This document shows, in pieces, positions 1-6,838 of a DNA stretch of 10,168 nucleotides. The notes under the pieces are model-generated. The model was not told the origin of the DNA. It searched no databases and saw only the letters and a program-made list of their open reading frames with translations. The DNA lies in NCBI GenBank assembly GCA_937893485.1, contig CALBJL010000015.1:1-10168 (forward strand). Reading direction: 5' to 3'. The translations under genes were made by a program, and so were the position numbers. Source of the stretch: an uncultured bacterium. Its GTDB lineage: Bacteria; Bacillota; Clostridia; Lachnospirales; Lachnospiraceae. Position 1 is the stretch's first letter. Each line of letters begins with the position of its first letter.

Positions 1-16
1 GGCGGTTATGAAATAT

Positions 17-43
17 GTCGCAAAAGCGACCCGCCGCAGGCGG
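17..43 (+). other. Two adjacent perfect small hairpins
   Basis: GTCGC (17-21), loop AAAA, GCGAC (26-30) is followed with no gap by CCGCC (31-35), loop GCA, GGCGG (39-43). A terminator hairpin starts one base later, so three stem-loops stand in a row. The first five bases of the window (GGCGG) could also pair with CCGCC 31-35, an alternative to the second hairpin. This could be the 3' end of a structured RNA or a compound terminator of whatever lies upstream. The upstream gene is outside the window, so its identity is unknown. Confidence 0.5.
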
Positions 44-70
44 AGAATCCTGCATACAGGATTCTTTTTT
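44..70 (+). terminator. Intrinsic terminator upstream of plsX
   Basis: GAATCCTG (45-52) pairs perfectly with CAGGATTC (57-64) around the loop CATA, and A44 can pair with T65. The stem runs straight into a T-tract (65-70). This is a textbook rho-independent terminator on the + strand. It would end the transcript entering from the left and so insulate plsX from it. Confidence 0.85.
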
Positions 71-129
71 AGCATTTTTTATGCCGGTATGCCGGAAATG
101 TCGAAGAAACGGAACAGTTACAGAACATC

Positions 130-158
130 TTGATTTTTACACAGAGTTATAGTATAGT
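130..158 (+). promoter_or_regulatory. Sigma-A-type promoter for plsX
   Basis: TTGATT (130-135) and TATAGT (153-158) are separated by 17 bases. They match the consensus hexamers at 4 of 6 and 5 of 6 positions. The predicted transcription start is near 165, giving a 5' leader of about 38 nt. The site lies after the upstream terminator and before the plsX ribosome binding site, which supports it as the start of the plsX unit. Confidence 0.7.
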
Positions 159-168
159 CCTTTTAGAG

Positions 169-184
169 TTGCTGTGAACAGCAA
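169..184 (+). promoter_or_regulatory. Inverted repeat at the 5' end of the plsX leader
   Basis: TTGCTG (169-174) and CAGCAA (179-184) form a perfect 6-bp inverted repeat around TGAA. It starts about 11 bases after the -10 box, so it would be at the extreme 5' end of the mRNA. It could be a 5' stabilising stem-loop or a repressor operator overlapping the start site. It does not resemble the FapR operator known from Bacillus lipid genes. Confidence 0.4.
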
Positions 185-202
185 ACACATGAGGAGGAGA
201 CT

Positions 203-1222
203 ATGTCAGAAACAGTTCATGTGGCACTGGATGCCATGGGCGGTGACAATGCACCGGCAGAGATTGTAAAGGGTGCGATTGATGCCGTAAAAGAACGCTC
301 CGATATAAAGGTCACGCTGGTCGGACAGGAAGCAGTTATCGAAGAGGAACTGCGCAAATATGACTATCCGAAGGAACAGATCGGGATCAGAAATGCCACA
401 GAAATGATCGAGATGGCAGAACCGCCGGTTGTGGCGATCCGCAAGAAGAAGGATTCATCCATTGTGGTCGGCATGAATATGGTAAAGCACGAGGAGGCAG
501 ATGCGTTTGTATCCGCCGGAAGCTCGGGTGCGATTCTCGCAGGCGGACAGCTCATCGTCGGCAGAATCCGGGGAATCGAACGTCCCCCGCTGGCACCGCT
601 CATCCCGACAGAAAAGGGTGTATCACTTCTGGTTGACTGCGGTGCGAATGTGGATGCGAGGGCGTCCCACCTGGTGCAGTTTGCGCAGATGGGTTCGATC
701 TATATGGAGCATGTGGTCGGAGTCAAAAATCCCCGCGTGGCGATTGTAAATATCGGCGCGGAGGAGGAAAAGGGAAATGCACTCGTCAAAGAGACGTTTC
801 CGCTGCTCAAGCAGTGTCCCGGAATCAATTTTATCGGCAGTATCGAGGCGCGTGAGATTCCGCACGGTGCGGCAGATGTGATCGTGTGTGAAGCGTTTGT
901 GGGAAATGTAATCTTAAAGCTATATGAGGGACTGGCAGGAACATTGATCGGCGTGATCAAAAAGGGACTGCTCAGTACGTTGAGAAGTAAGATCGGTGCG
1001 GCACTGGCGCTGCCTGCATTAAAAAAGACACTGAAAGCCTTTGATGCGACGGCTTACGGTGGAGCTCCCCTGCTCGGCTGCAAAGGTCTGGTCGTAAAGA
1101 CGCATGGAAGCGCAAAGGCGATCGAGGTGAAAAATTCGATTATTCAGTGCGTGACGTTCAAACAGCAGGCGATCAATGATAAGATTAAAGAAAATATCCT
1201 TGCGGAGAAAAGCGGGGAATAA
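203..1222 (+). CDS. plsX: Phosphate acyltransferase PlsX
   Basis: PlsX transfers the acyl chain from acyl-ACP to inorganic phosphate. The acyl-phosphate product is used by PlsY to acylate glycerol-3-phosphate, the first step of phospholipid synthesis in most Gram-positive bacteria. It is a peripheral membrane-associated enzyme. The protein is 339 aa, normal for the family. Visible family features are DAMGGDNAP at residues 10-18, SAGSSGA at 104-110, DCGANVD at 145-151, AFVGN at 231-235, YGGAPLLG at 285-292 and HGS at 301-303. The ATG at 203 has GAGGAGG at 191-197, five bases upstream. It is followed 45 bases later by acpP, its substrate carrier, a common pairing in Firmicutes. The start and identity are secure. 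Confidence 0.97.
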   Translation: MSETVHVALDAMGGDNAPAEIVKGAIDAVKERSDIKVTLVGQEAVIEEELRKYDYPKEQIGIRNATEMIEMAEPPVVAIRKKKDSSIVVGMNMVKHEEADAFVSAGSSGAILAGGQLIVGRIRGIERPPLAPLIPTEKGVSLLVDCGANVDARASHLVQFAQMGSIYMEHVVGVKNPRVAIVNIGAEEEKGNALVKETFPLLKQCPGINFIGSIEAREIPHGAADVIVCEAFVGNVILKLYEGLAGTLIGVIKKGLLSTLRSKIGAALALPALKKTLKAFDATAYGGAPLLGCKGLVVKTHGSAKAIEVKNSIIQCVTFKQQAINDKIKENILAEKSGE

Positions 1223-1247
1223 ATATAATTTTTTATGAGCATATAAT
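1200..1247 (+). promoter_or_regulatory. Candidate promoter(s) for acpP
   Basis: The AT-rich plsX-acpP gap holds two exact TATAAT hexamers, at 1224-1229 and 1242-1247. The first has a weak -35 candidate, TTGCGG (1200-1205), at 18-base spacing; the second has no convincing -35. Two perfect -10 boxes in 45 bp before a gene that is normally very highly expressed are suggestive. AT-rich composition alone can also give such matches. Confidence 0.4.
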
Positions 1248-1267
1248 AAAAAGAAAGGAAAAACGAT

Positions 1268-1498
1268 ATGGAATTCGAAAGGCTGAAAAGAATCATTGGG
1301 GAAGTATTGAATGTGAATAAGGATGAGATCACTGAGGACACCACTTTTATTGACGATCTGGGAGCAGATTCACTCGATATTTTCCAGATTATTATGGGTA
1401 TTGAGGAAGAATTTGATATTGAGATCCCTACCGAAGAGGCAGAGAAGATCAGCACAGTCGGTGATGCGGTTGAACAGATCAAGAACGCATTAAGCTAA
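1268..1498 (+). CDS. acpP: Acyl carrier protein
   Basis: This is the small acidic cytoplasmic carrier of acyl chains for fatty acid synthesis and the acyl donor for PlsX. The 76-aa length is typical. The 4'-phosphopantetheine attachment serine is Ser35 in the GADSLD motif (residues 32-37). The usual EEEFDIEIP follows in helix II/III, and a final helix ends in KNALS. Helix II reads DSLDIFQIIM. The position equivalent to E. coli ACP Glu41, a partner-contact residue, is Gln40. The start has AAAGGAA at 1254-1260, seven bases before ATG. A possible own promoter lies upstream and a terminator directly downstream. No holo-ACP synthase or fab gene is in the window. Confidence 0.97.
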   Translation: MEFERLKRIIGEVLNVNKDEITEDTTFIDDLGADSLDIFQIIMGIEEEFDIEIPTEEAEKISTVGDAVEQIKNALS

Positions 1499-1512
1499 TT
1501 TCGTAGAGTAGG

Positions 1513-1546
1513 AACGGAGGCGCTGACGAGAAGCACCTCCGTTTTT
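1513..1546 (+). terminator. Intrinsic terminator between acpP and rnc
   Basis: ACGGAGG (1514-1520) pairs with CCTCCGT (1536-1542). An inner GCT/AGC pairing (1522-1524 with 1532-1534) extends the stem, and T residues 1542-1546 follow. It lies 15 bases after the acpP stop. No convincing promoter is visible between it and rnc. It probably acts as a partial terminator that keeps acpP mRNA high and lets a fraction of polymerases read into rnc-smc-ftsY. Confidence 0.8.
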
Positions 1547-1580
1547 CAATCTGTTAAAAAACGAGTCTGAGGGCTCATGA

Positions 1581-1587
1581 AAAGGAG
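1581..1587 (+). promoter_or_regulatory. Shine-Dalgarno deciding the rnc start
   Basis: AAAGGAG ends seven bases before GTG 1595, ideal spacing. It lies inside the reading frame opened by ATG 1577. That ATG has only GAGGG (1569-1573) three bases upstream, which is too close. This favours the GTG start. Confidence 0.65.
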
Positions 1588-1594
1588 AAGAGAA

Positions 1595-2299
1595 GTGAAA
1601 AGACCGATAGAATTTCAGTCGGTGATCGGCTATCAGTTCAAGCAGGAAGGATTGCTGACGCAGGCGTTGACACACAGCTCGTATGCCAATGAAAAGCATA
1701 TGAAAAAAGGGTCTGATAACGAGCGTCTGGAGTTTCTTGGGGATGCGGTGCTGGAGATCGTTTCCAGTGAATTTTTATACCATAAATACCCACAGCTTCC
1801 GGAGGGCGAATTGACGAAGCTGCGAGCCAGTCTGGTGTGTGAGCCGACACTGGCATTTTGTACCGAACCGCTGCATCTGGGCGATTATTTACAGCTCGGA
1901 AAAGGCGAGGATATGACCGGCGGCAGAATGCGCAAGTCTATTTTATCCGATGCACTTGAGGCGGTGATCGGAGCGATTTATCTGGATGGTGGTTTTGCTA
2001 GTGCAAAGGAGTTTATCTCCAAGTATATACTGACAGATACAGAGCATAAGCAGCTCTTTTATGATAGCAAGACGATCCTTCAGGAGGAAGTGCAGGGCAG
2101 CGGTCACGGCACGCTGCACTATGAGCTGGTTCGTGAAGTCGGGCCGGATCACAACAAGCATTTTGTCGTGGCGGCATATGTGGATACCGAGATGTTGGGC
2201 ACCGGAGAGGGTTCTACCAAGAAAGCAGCGGAGCAGCAGGCGGCATATCAGGCACTGCTCAGGCTGCGGGGGCTGAACGGAGGTGACGCATGTATTTAA
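1595..2299 (+). CDS. rnc: Ribonuclease III
   Basis: This is the double-strand-specific endoribonuclease that processes rRNA precursors and structured RNAs. From GTG 1595 it is 234 aa; starting at ATG 1577 would add six residues (240 aa). The signature NERLEFLGD is at residues 42-50. The metal-binding acidic residues by family alignment are Glu46, Asp50, Asp119 and Glu122, the last two in SDALEA. A double-stranded RNA-binding domain fills about residues 157-226 and ends in the STKKAAEQQAA helix. All catalytic acids are present, so the enzyme should be active. It overlaps smc by 10 bases and its 3' end carries the smc ribosome binding site, implying coupled translation. The neighbouring smc and ftsY genes are its common partners in Firmicutes. 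Confidence 0.95.
   Translation: MKRPIEFQSVIGYQFKQEGLLTQALTHSSYANEKHMKKGSDNERLEFLGDAVLEIVSSEFLYHKYPQLPEGELTKLRASLVCEPTLAFCTEPLHLGDYLQLGKGEDMTGGRMRKSILSDALEAVIGAIYLDGGFASAKEFISKYILTDTEHKQLFYDSKTILQEEVQGSGHGTLHYELVREVGPDHNKHFVVAAYVDTEMLGTGEGSTKKAAEQQAAYQALLRLRGLNGGDACI
2279..2286 (+). promoter_or_regulatory. Strong smc ribosome binding site inside rnc
   Basis: GGAGGTGA matches the anti-Shine-Dalgarno end of 16S rRNA over eight bases. It sits just before the smc ATG at 2290, within the last codons of rnc. Ribosomes finishing rnc would reach the stop at 2297-2299, ten bases past the smc start. Confidence 0.75.
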
Positions 2300-5200
2300 A
2301 AAGTATCGAATTGCAGGGCTTTAAGTCATTTGCACACAAGCTGGTGTTCGATTTTCACAACGGCATCACGGGTATCGTCGGGCCGAACGGCTCCGGAAAG
2401 AGTAATGTAGCGGATGCGGTGCGCTGGGTGCTCGGAGAACAGAGCGCGAAGCAGCTGCGCGGCGCGAGCATGCAGGATGTCATTTTTGCGGGAACAGAGA
2501 ACCGTAAACCGCTCAGCTACGCATATGTGGCGATTACGCTGGACAATTCGGATCAGCAGTTACCGGTCGATTATAATGAAGTGACGATCGCCCGACGGGT
2601 GTACCGTTCGGGAGAGAGTGAATATCTGTTAAACGGCAGTCCGTGTCGTCTGAAGGATGTCAATGAGCTGTTTTACGATACGGGTATCGGTAAAGAGGGA
2701 TATTCGATCATCGGTCAGGGTCAGATCGATAAGATCTTAAGCGGCCGCCCCGAGGAGCGGCGTGAGCTGTTTGACGAGGCGGCAGGTATTGTGAAATACA
2801 AGCGCAGAAAGGCGACGACGCAGAAGAAGCTGGACAGCGAGCGCGAAAATCTGGTGCGTATCAATGATATTCTCGCGGAGCTGGAGCGTCAGGTCGGGCC
2901 GTTAGAGCGTCAGGCGGAGAAAGCCCGCATTTATCTGAAAAAGAAAGAAGAACGGAAAAACTACGACATCCATGCCTTTTTGCTGGAGATGGACCAGATG
3001 GAGCAGCAGGAGCAGTCGCTCGGTGAGAAATACCGGATTGCGGCGGATCAGCTCGAGGAGACAAAGCAGAAAAAAGCGCAGAACGAGACTGCGTATCAGG
3101 ATCTGCAGGACGCGATCCGGACGATGGACGAGCAGATCGCATCGATCCGTGATGAGATCGCAGGGACGAGTGTCACAAAGGGCAAGCTGGAGGGACAGAT
3201 CAATGTCTTAAAGGAACAGATCCATGCGGCGCAGATGTCGGACGAGCATTATAAAAACCGTATGTCTGCGATCGAGGGTGAGCGTACTGAGCGTGAGACA
3301 CAGCGTGCCTCCTACGAGGAGGAAAAACAGCAGTTGGACGAGCGGCTTTCAGCGGTGACGGAAAAGAGGATCACACTCGAGCAGCGTCTGGCGGAAGTCC
3401 AGAAAAAGATCGCGGAATGCAATGCAGGTATAGAAAAAGGGAAAAATGAAATTATCGATCTGCTCAACCATCGTGGAAATATCAAGTCACGCGGACAGAA
3501 ATATGATACGATGCTCGAGCAGATCAATATCCAGAAGGCACAGCTGACGAAACGGCGTTTGCAGCGAAAGAGTGAGGAATCCGGCTTTGAGCAGGAGGTT
3601 GTCCGCTGCGAGGAGGCTCTGCGTGTGGCAACCGAGCAGAATGCGGCGCTGCAGCAGGAGATCTCCGGCTTTGAGGAAAAGGACAGGGAGTGGGCGCGAA
3701 AGCTCGCAGATACCAGAAAGCTGTTAGAGGAGTCTACCGTATCTTTCCATAAAAAGCAGTCCAGACTCGAGTCGTTGCAAAACATCGCGGAGCGCTATGA
3801 GGGCTACGGCGGCAGTGTCCGGCGCGTCATGGAGAAAAAGGATGAGATTTCCGGCATTCATGGTGTTGTGGCGGATCTCATGAAGGTGGATAAAAAATAC
3901 GAGACAGCCGTGGAGACCGCGCTCGGCGGAAATATCCAGAATGTCGTCACGGAGGATGAGGCGACCGCAAAGCAGCTCATTTCTTATTTGAAACAGAACC
4001 GGCTCGGACGCGCGACATTTTTACCTTTGACGAGCGTCAAAGGCGGGGACAACAGCAAATATGAGCGCGCGCTCGGCAGGACGGGTGTGCTCGGTATGGC
4101 AAATGAACTGGTCAGGGTAGATCCGGTCTACGACGGTATCATGGCATATCTGCTCGGCAGAGTCGTTGTCGCGGACACGATTGATCATGCGCTGGCGCTG
4201 GCAAAAGAGTTTCATTATTCATTACATATCGTTACGTTAGAGGGTGAGTATTTAAGTCCCGGCGGATCGCTGGCGGGCGGTGCGTTTAAAAACAACAGCA
4301 ATCTGCTCGGCAGAAACCGTGAGATTCAGGAACTCGAAAAGAGTATCCGGATCTTGCAGGAGGAGATCGGAGCAAAGAAAAACCGCATTGAGGATATCAA
4401 AACGGCGCGCGAACTGCTCACGGAAGATCTCGAGGCGGCGCGTGAAAAATTGCAGCAGGGCTATCTGGCTGCAAACACGGCAAAGCTGAATTACAACCGT
4501 GCGAAGGAACAGAAGGAGCAGAGTGAAAAGGTATTTACCGGACTTCAATTAGAGACAAAGCAGTTAGAGGAACAGCAGTCCCAGATCGAGCTCGACAAGG
4601 AGCATATTGCAGGTGAATTGTCCGATGCAGACAAGCGTCAGAGAGAGATCGAGGAGGAGAGCGAGCGTTTGCAGGGCATTCTGGATGAACAGATTTATCT
4701 GGAGGAGAGTGCGACGAAGGAGTTTTCTGCGATCCAGATCGATGAGTCCAATTTCCGCCAAAAGAGCGAGTTTATACAGGAAAATCTTGACCGTGTACAC
4801 GGGGAACTTGAAAAGCTGGCGGATGAGACAAAGCAGCTGCAGGAAGGGCTGGCGCAGTCGCAGGAGGATGTCGTACAAAAAACAGAACAGATCGAACAGA
4901 TCCGCCAGACGATTATCGCCGGTGATGACAGCCATTCGCGTCTCGAACAGCAGTTAAAAGAGGCGACGGAGCGCAAGGAACAGCTCTCGGAGGATAACAA
5001 GAGCTTTTACCAGAAAAACGATGAGCTGGCATCGCAGATCACGGAACTGGAAAAAGAGATTTTCCGTCTGAATAACGGTCAGGAAAAGCTGAGCGAGGCG
5101 AAGGAATACCAGACCTCTTATATGTGGAACGAGTACGAGCTGACCTACCACAATGCGCTTGCACTGCGCACCGACGAGGTCTACACGCTTGCGGAGTTGA

Positions 5201-5856
5201 AAAAACGCATTGCGGAAGTCAAGGAGGAGATCCGCAGACTCGGGGATGTCAATGTCAATGCGATCGAGGATTATAAGGAACTCAACGAGCGTTATACGTT
5301 TTTAAAGACCCAGCATGATGATCTGATCGAGGCGGAGCAGACGCTCATGCAGATCATTGAGGAGCTGGATACCGGTATGCGCAAGCAGTTTGCAGAGAAA
5401 TTTGCGGACATTCAGAGAGAGTTTGACAAGGCATTTAAGGATCTGTTTGGCGGCGGCAAGGGCACGCTGGAGCTGGTTGAGGACGAAGAACACGACCTGC
5501 TCGAATGCGGCATCCGCATTATCGCACAGCCGCCCGGAAAGAAACTGCAGAATATGATGCAGCTCTCCGGAGGAGAAAAATCGCTGACGGCGATTGCGCT
5601 GCTGTTTGCGATTCAGAACCTGAAACCGTCACCGTTCTGTCTGCTGGATGAGATCGAGGCGGCACTGGATGATTCCAACGTAGACCGTTTTGCAAAGTAT
5701 CTGCATAAGCTGACGAAAAACACGCAGTTTATCATTATCACACACAGGCGTGGCACGATGAATGCGGCAGATCGTCTGTACGGTATCACGATGCAGGAAA
5801 AGGGCGTATCCACACTCGTATCGGTCAATCTGATCGAGGCGGATCTTGACGAATAG
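2290..5856 (+). CDS. smc: Chromosome segregation protein SMC
   Basis: SMC is the ATPase subunit of the bacterial condensin that, with ScpA and ScpB, organises and separates chromosomes. At 1188 aa it has normal length. The N-terminal head contains the Walker A motif GPNGSGKSN (residues 31-39) and a Q-loop region IIGQGQ (140-145). A first charged coiled coil spans about 170-515. The hinge lies at about 520-665 and ends with a glycine-rich LSPGGSLAGG stretch. A second coiled coil runs to about 1000. The C-terminal head carries the ABC signature LSGGEK (1092-1097) and Walker B/D-loop LLDEIEAALDD (1118-1128). Both ATP half-sites are intact. The ATG at 2290 follows GGAGGTGA, and the stop TAG at 5854-5856 overlaps the ftsY ribosome binding site. 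No frameshift is seen across the long coiled coil. scpA and scpB are not in the window. Confidence 0.98.
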   Translation: MYLKSIELQGFKSFAHKLVFDFHNGITGIVGPNGSGKSNVADAVRWVLGEQSAKQLRGASMQDVIFAGTENRKPLSYAYVAITLDNSDQQLPVDYNEVTIARRVYRSGESEYLLNGSPCRLKDVNELFYDTGIGKEGYSIIGQGQIDKILSGRPEERRELFDEAAGIVKYKRRKATTQKKLDSERENLVRINDILAELERQVGPLERQAEKARIYLKKKEERKNYDIHAFLLEMDQMEQQEQSLGEKYRIAADQLEETKQKKAQNETAYQDLQDAIRTMDEQIASIRDEIAGTSVTKGKLEGQINVLKEQIHAAQMSDEHYKNRMSAIEGERTERETQRASYEEEKQQLDERLSAVTEKRITLEQRLAEVQKKIAECNAGIEKGKNEIIDLLNHRGNIKSRGQKYDTMLEQINIQKAQLTKRRLQRKSEESGFEQEVVRCEEALRVATEQNAALQQEISGFEEKDREWARKLADTRKLLEESTVSFHKKQSRLESLQNIAERYEGYGGSVRRVMEKKDEISGIHGVVADLMKVDKKYETAVETALGGNIQNVVTEDEATAKQLISYLKQNRLGRATFLPLTSVKGGDNSKYERALGRTGVLGMANELVRVDPVYDGIMAYLLGRVVVADTIDHALALAKEFHYSLHIVTLEGEYLSPGGSLAGGAFKNNSNLLGRNREIQELEKSIRILQEEIGAKKNRIEDIKTARELLTEDLEAAREKLQQGYLAANTAKLNYNRAKEQKEQSEKVFTGLQLETKQLEEQQSQIELDKEHIAGELSDADKRQREIEEESERLQGILDEQIYLEESATKEFSAIQIDESNFRQKSEFIQENLDRVHGELEKLADETKQLQEGLAQSQEDVVQKTEQIEQIRQTIIAGDDSHSRLEQQLKEATERKEQLSEDNKSFYQKNDELASQITELEKEIFRLNNGQEKLSEAKEYQTSYMWNEYELTYHNALALRTDEVYTLAELKKRIAEVKEEIRRLGDVNVNAIEDYKELNERYTFLKTQHDDLIEAEQTLMQIIEELDTGMRKQFAEKFADIQREFDKAFKDLFGGGKGTLELVEDEEHDLLECGIRIIAQPPGKKLQNMMQLSGGEKSLTAIALLFAIQNLKPSPFCLLDEIEAALDDSNVDRFAKYLHKLTKNTQFIIITHRRGTMNAADRLYGITMQEKGVSTLVSVNLIEADLDE

Positions 5857-5859
5857 GAG
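5855..5859 (+). promoter_or_regulatory. ftsY ribosome binding site overlapping the smc stop
   Basis: AGGAG shares its first two bases with the smc TAG stop and lies seven bases before ATG 5867. This placement makes ATG 5867, not the in-frame TTG at 5846 inside smc, the likely start of ftsY. Confidence 0.75.
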
Positions 5860-5866
5860 ACAGACC

Positions 5867-6838
5867 ATGGAACAGACAACAGAAAAGAAAAAAGGATTTT
5901 TCGGCAGACTCGTAGAGGGTCTGACCAAGACGAGAGACAATATCGTCAAAGGAATCGATAACGTATTCAGCGGATTTTCCAATATCGATGATGATTTTTA
6001 CGAGGAGATCGAGGAGATTCTTGTCATGGGAGATCTCGGTGTCCATGCGACGGAGGAGATCATTGAGAATCTCAAGCAGCAGGTGAAGGAACAACATATC
6101 AAAGAGCCTGCGGACTGTAAGGAGTTGCTGATCGAGAGCATCAAACGGCAGATGGATGTCGGAGAGACCGCCTACCGTTTTGAACAGGAAACATCGGTCG
6201 TCATGGTGATCGGAGTCAACGGTGTCGGCAAGACGACATCGATCGGAAAGCTCGCCGGAAAGCTCAAGGCACAGGGCAAAAAAGTCATCGTGGCGGCGGC
6301 GGATACGTTCCGTGCAGCGGCAGGCAGCCAGCTCGAGGAGTGGGCAAACCGCGCCGGGGTAGAGATGATCGGCGGACAGGAGGGCGCAGATCCGGCGGCG
6401 ATCGTCTATGATGCGATCGCGGCAGCGAAGGCGCGTCATGCGGATGTATTGTTGTGCGATACGGCAGGTCGTCTGCACAATAAGAAAAACCTGATGGAAG
6501 AACTGCGCAAAATGAACCATATCATTGACAGGGAGTATCCGGATGCATTCCGTGAGACACTCGTCGTTCTGGACGGCACGACCGGGCAGAATGCGCTGGC
6601 ACAGGCAAAACAGTTCTCGGAGGTCGCGGACATCACAGGTATTATTTTGACGAAGATGGACGGAACCGCCAAAGGCGGTATCGCAGTTGCGATCCAGTCC
6701 GAGCTTGGAATACCGGTGAAATATATCGGTGTGGGTGAGTCGATTGACGACCTGCAGAAATTTGATTCAAATGATTTTGTAAATGCACTCTTTGACAGAG
6801 CGCCGGAAAGGGATGAAGAACATGCTGACATTGGATAA
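5867..6838 (+). CDS. ftsY: Signal recognition particle receptor FtsY
   Basis: FtsY is the membrane-associated GTPase that docks the SRP (Ffh plus 4.5S RNA) carrying ribosomes at the Sec translocon. From ATG 5867 it is 323 aa. An amphipathic basic N-terminus (KKKGFFGRLVEGL, residues 7-19) may contact lipid. The long acidic A domain of E. coli FtsY is absent, usual for Gram-positives. The N domain is followed by the G domain: P-loop GVNGVGKTT (116-124), DTFRAAA (146-152), DTAGR (198-202), TKMD (262-265) and the closing YIGVGESIDDLQKF (286-299). The start is chosen by AGGAG at 5855-5859; a longer form from TTG 5846 would add seven residues. Its end overlaps the next gene by 17 bases. Its partner GTPase gene ffh lies about 1.65 kb downstream, in what looks like a separate transcript. 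Confidence 0.97.
   Translation: MEQTTEKKKGFFGRLVEGLTKTRDNIVKGIDNVFSGFSNIDDDFYEEIEEILVMGDLGVHATEEIIENLKQQVKEQHIKEPADCKELLIESIKRQMDVGETAYRFEQETSVVMVIGVNGVGKTTSIGKLAGKLKAQGKKVIVAAADTFRAAAGSQLEEWANRAGVEMIGGQEGADPAAIVYDAIAAAKARHADVLLCDTAGRLHNKKNLMEELRKMNHIIDREYPDAFRETLVVLDGTTGQNALAQAKQFSEVADITGIILTKMDGTAKGGIAVAIQSELGIPVKYIGVGESIDDLQKFDSNDFVNALFDRAPERDEEHADIG

Noticed and set aside
1..72. Frame 1 open from the window edge to TAG at 70-72, possibly the end of an upstream gene
   Set aside because: The frame passes through the whole terminator stem and its T-tract, and the residues match no family I recognise. It cannot be excluded without sequence to the left.
81..96. Direct repeat ATGCCGGT / ATGCCGGA
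   Set aside because: Two copies of eight bases with no link to a known element; probably chance.
8..133. Short open frame from ATG 8 (begins MKYVAKA, Arg-rich)
   Set aside because: It runs through three perfect hairpins and a terminator, has no Shine-Dalgarno in view, and resembles no protein I know, including L32 (rpmF), which often precedes plsX.
1470..1499. Possible rnc promoter (TTGAAC, 18 bases, GCTAAT) at the end of acpP
   Set aside because: The -10 match is poor and transcripts from it would run directly into the acpP terminator.
1513..1546. The acpP-rnc hairpin as an RNase III autoregulation site as in E. coli rnc
   Set aside because: The stem is about ten pairs, shorter than the roughly two helical turns RNase III prefers, and its T-tail fits a terminator better.
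5825..6520. 231-aa antisense open frame opposite ftsY
   Set aside because: It is a shadow of ftsY codon bias on the other strand, with no start signals and Arg/His/Cys-rich composition.
6783..6821. Longer N-terminus for the threonine ammonia-lyase from ATG 6783 or 6813
   Set aside because: The extra residues are encoded by the conserved C-terminal part of ftsY, and the AAAGG is correctly spaced for ATG 6822 only.
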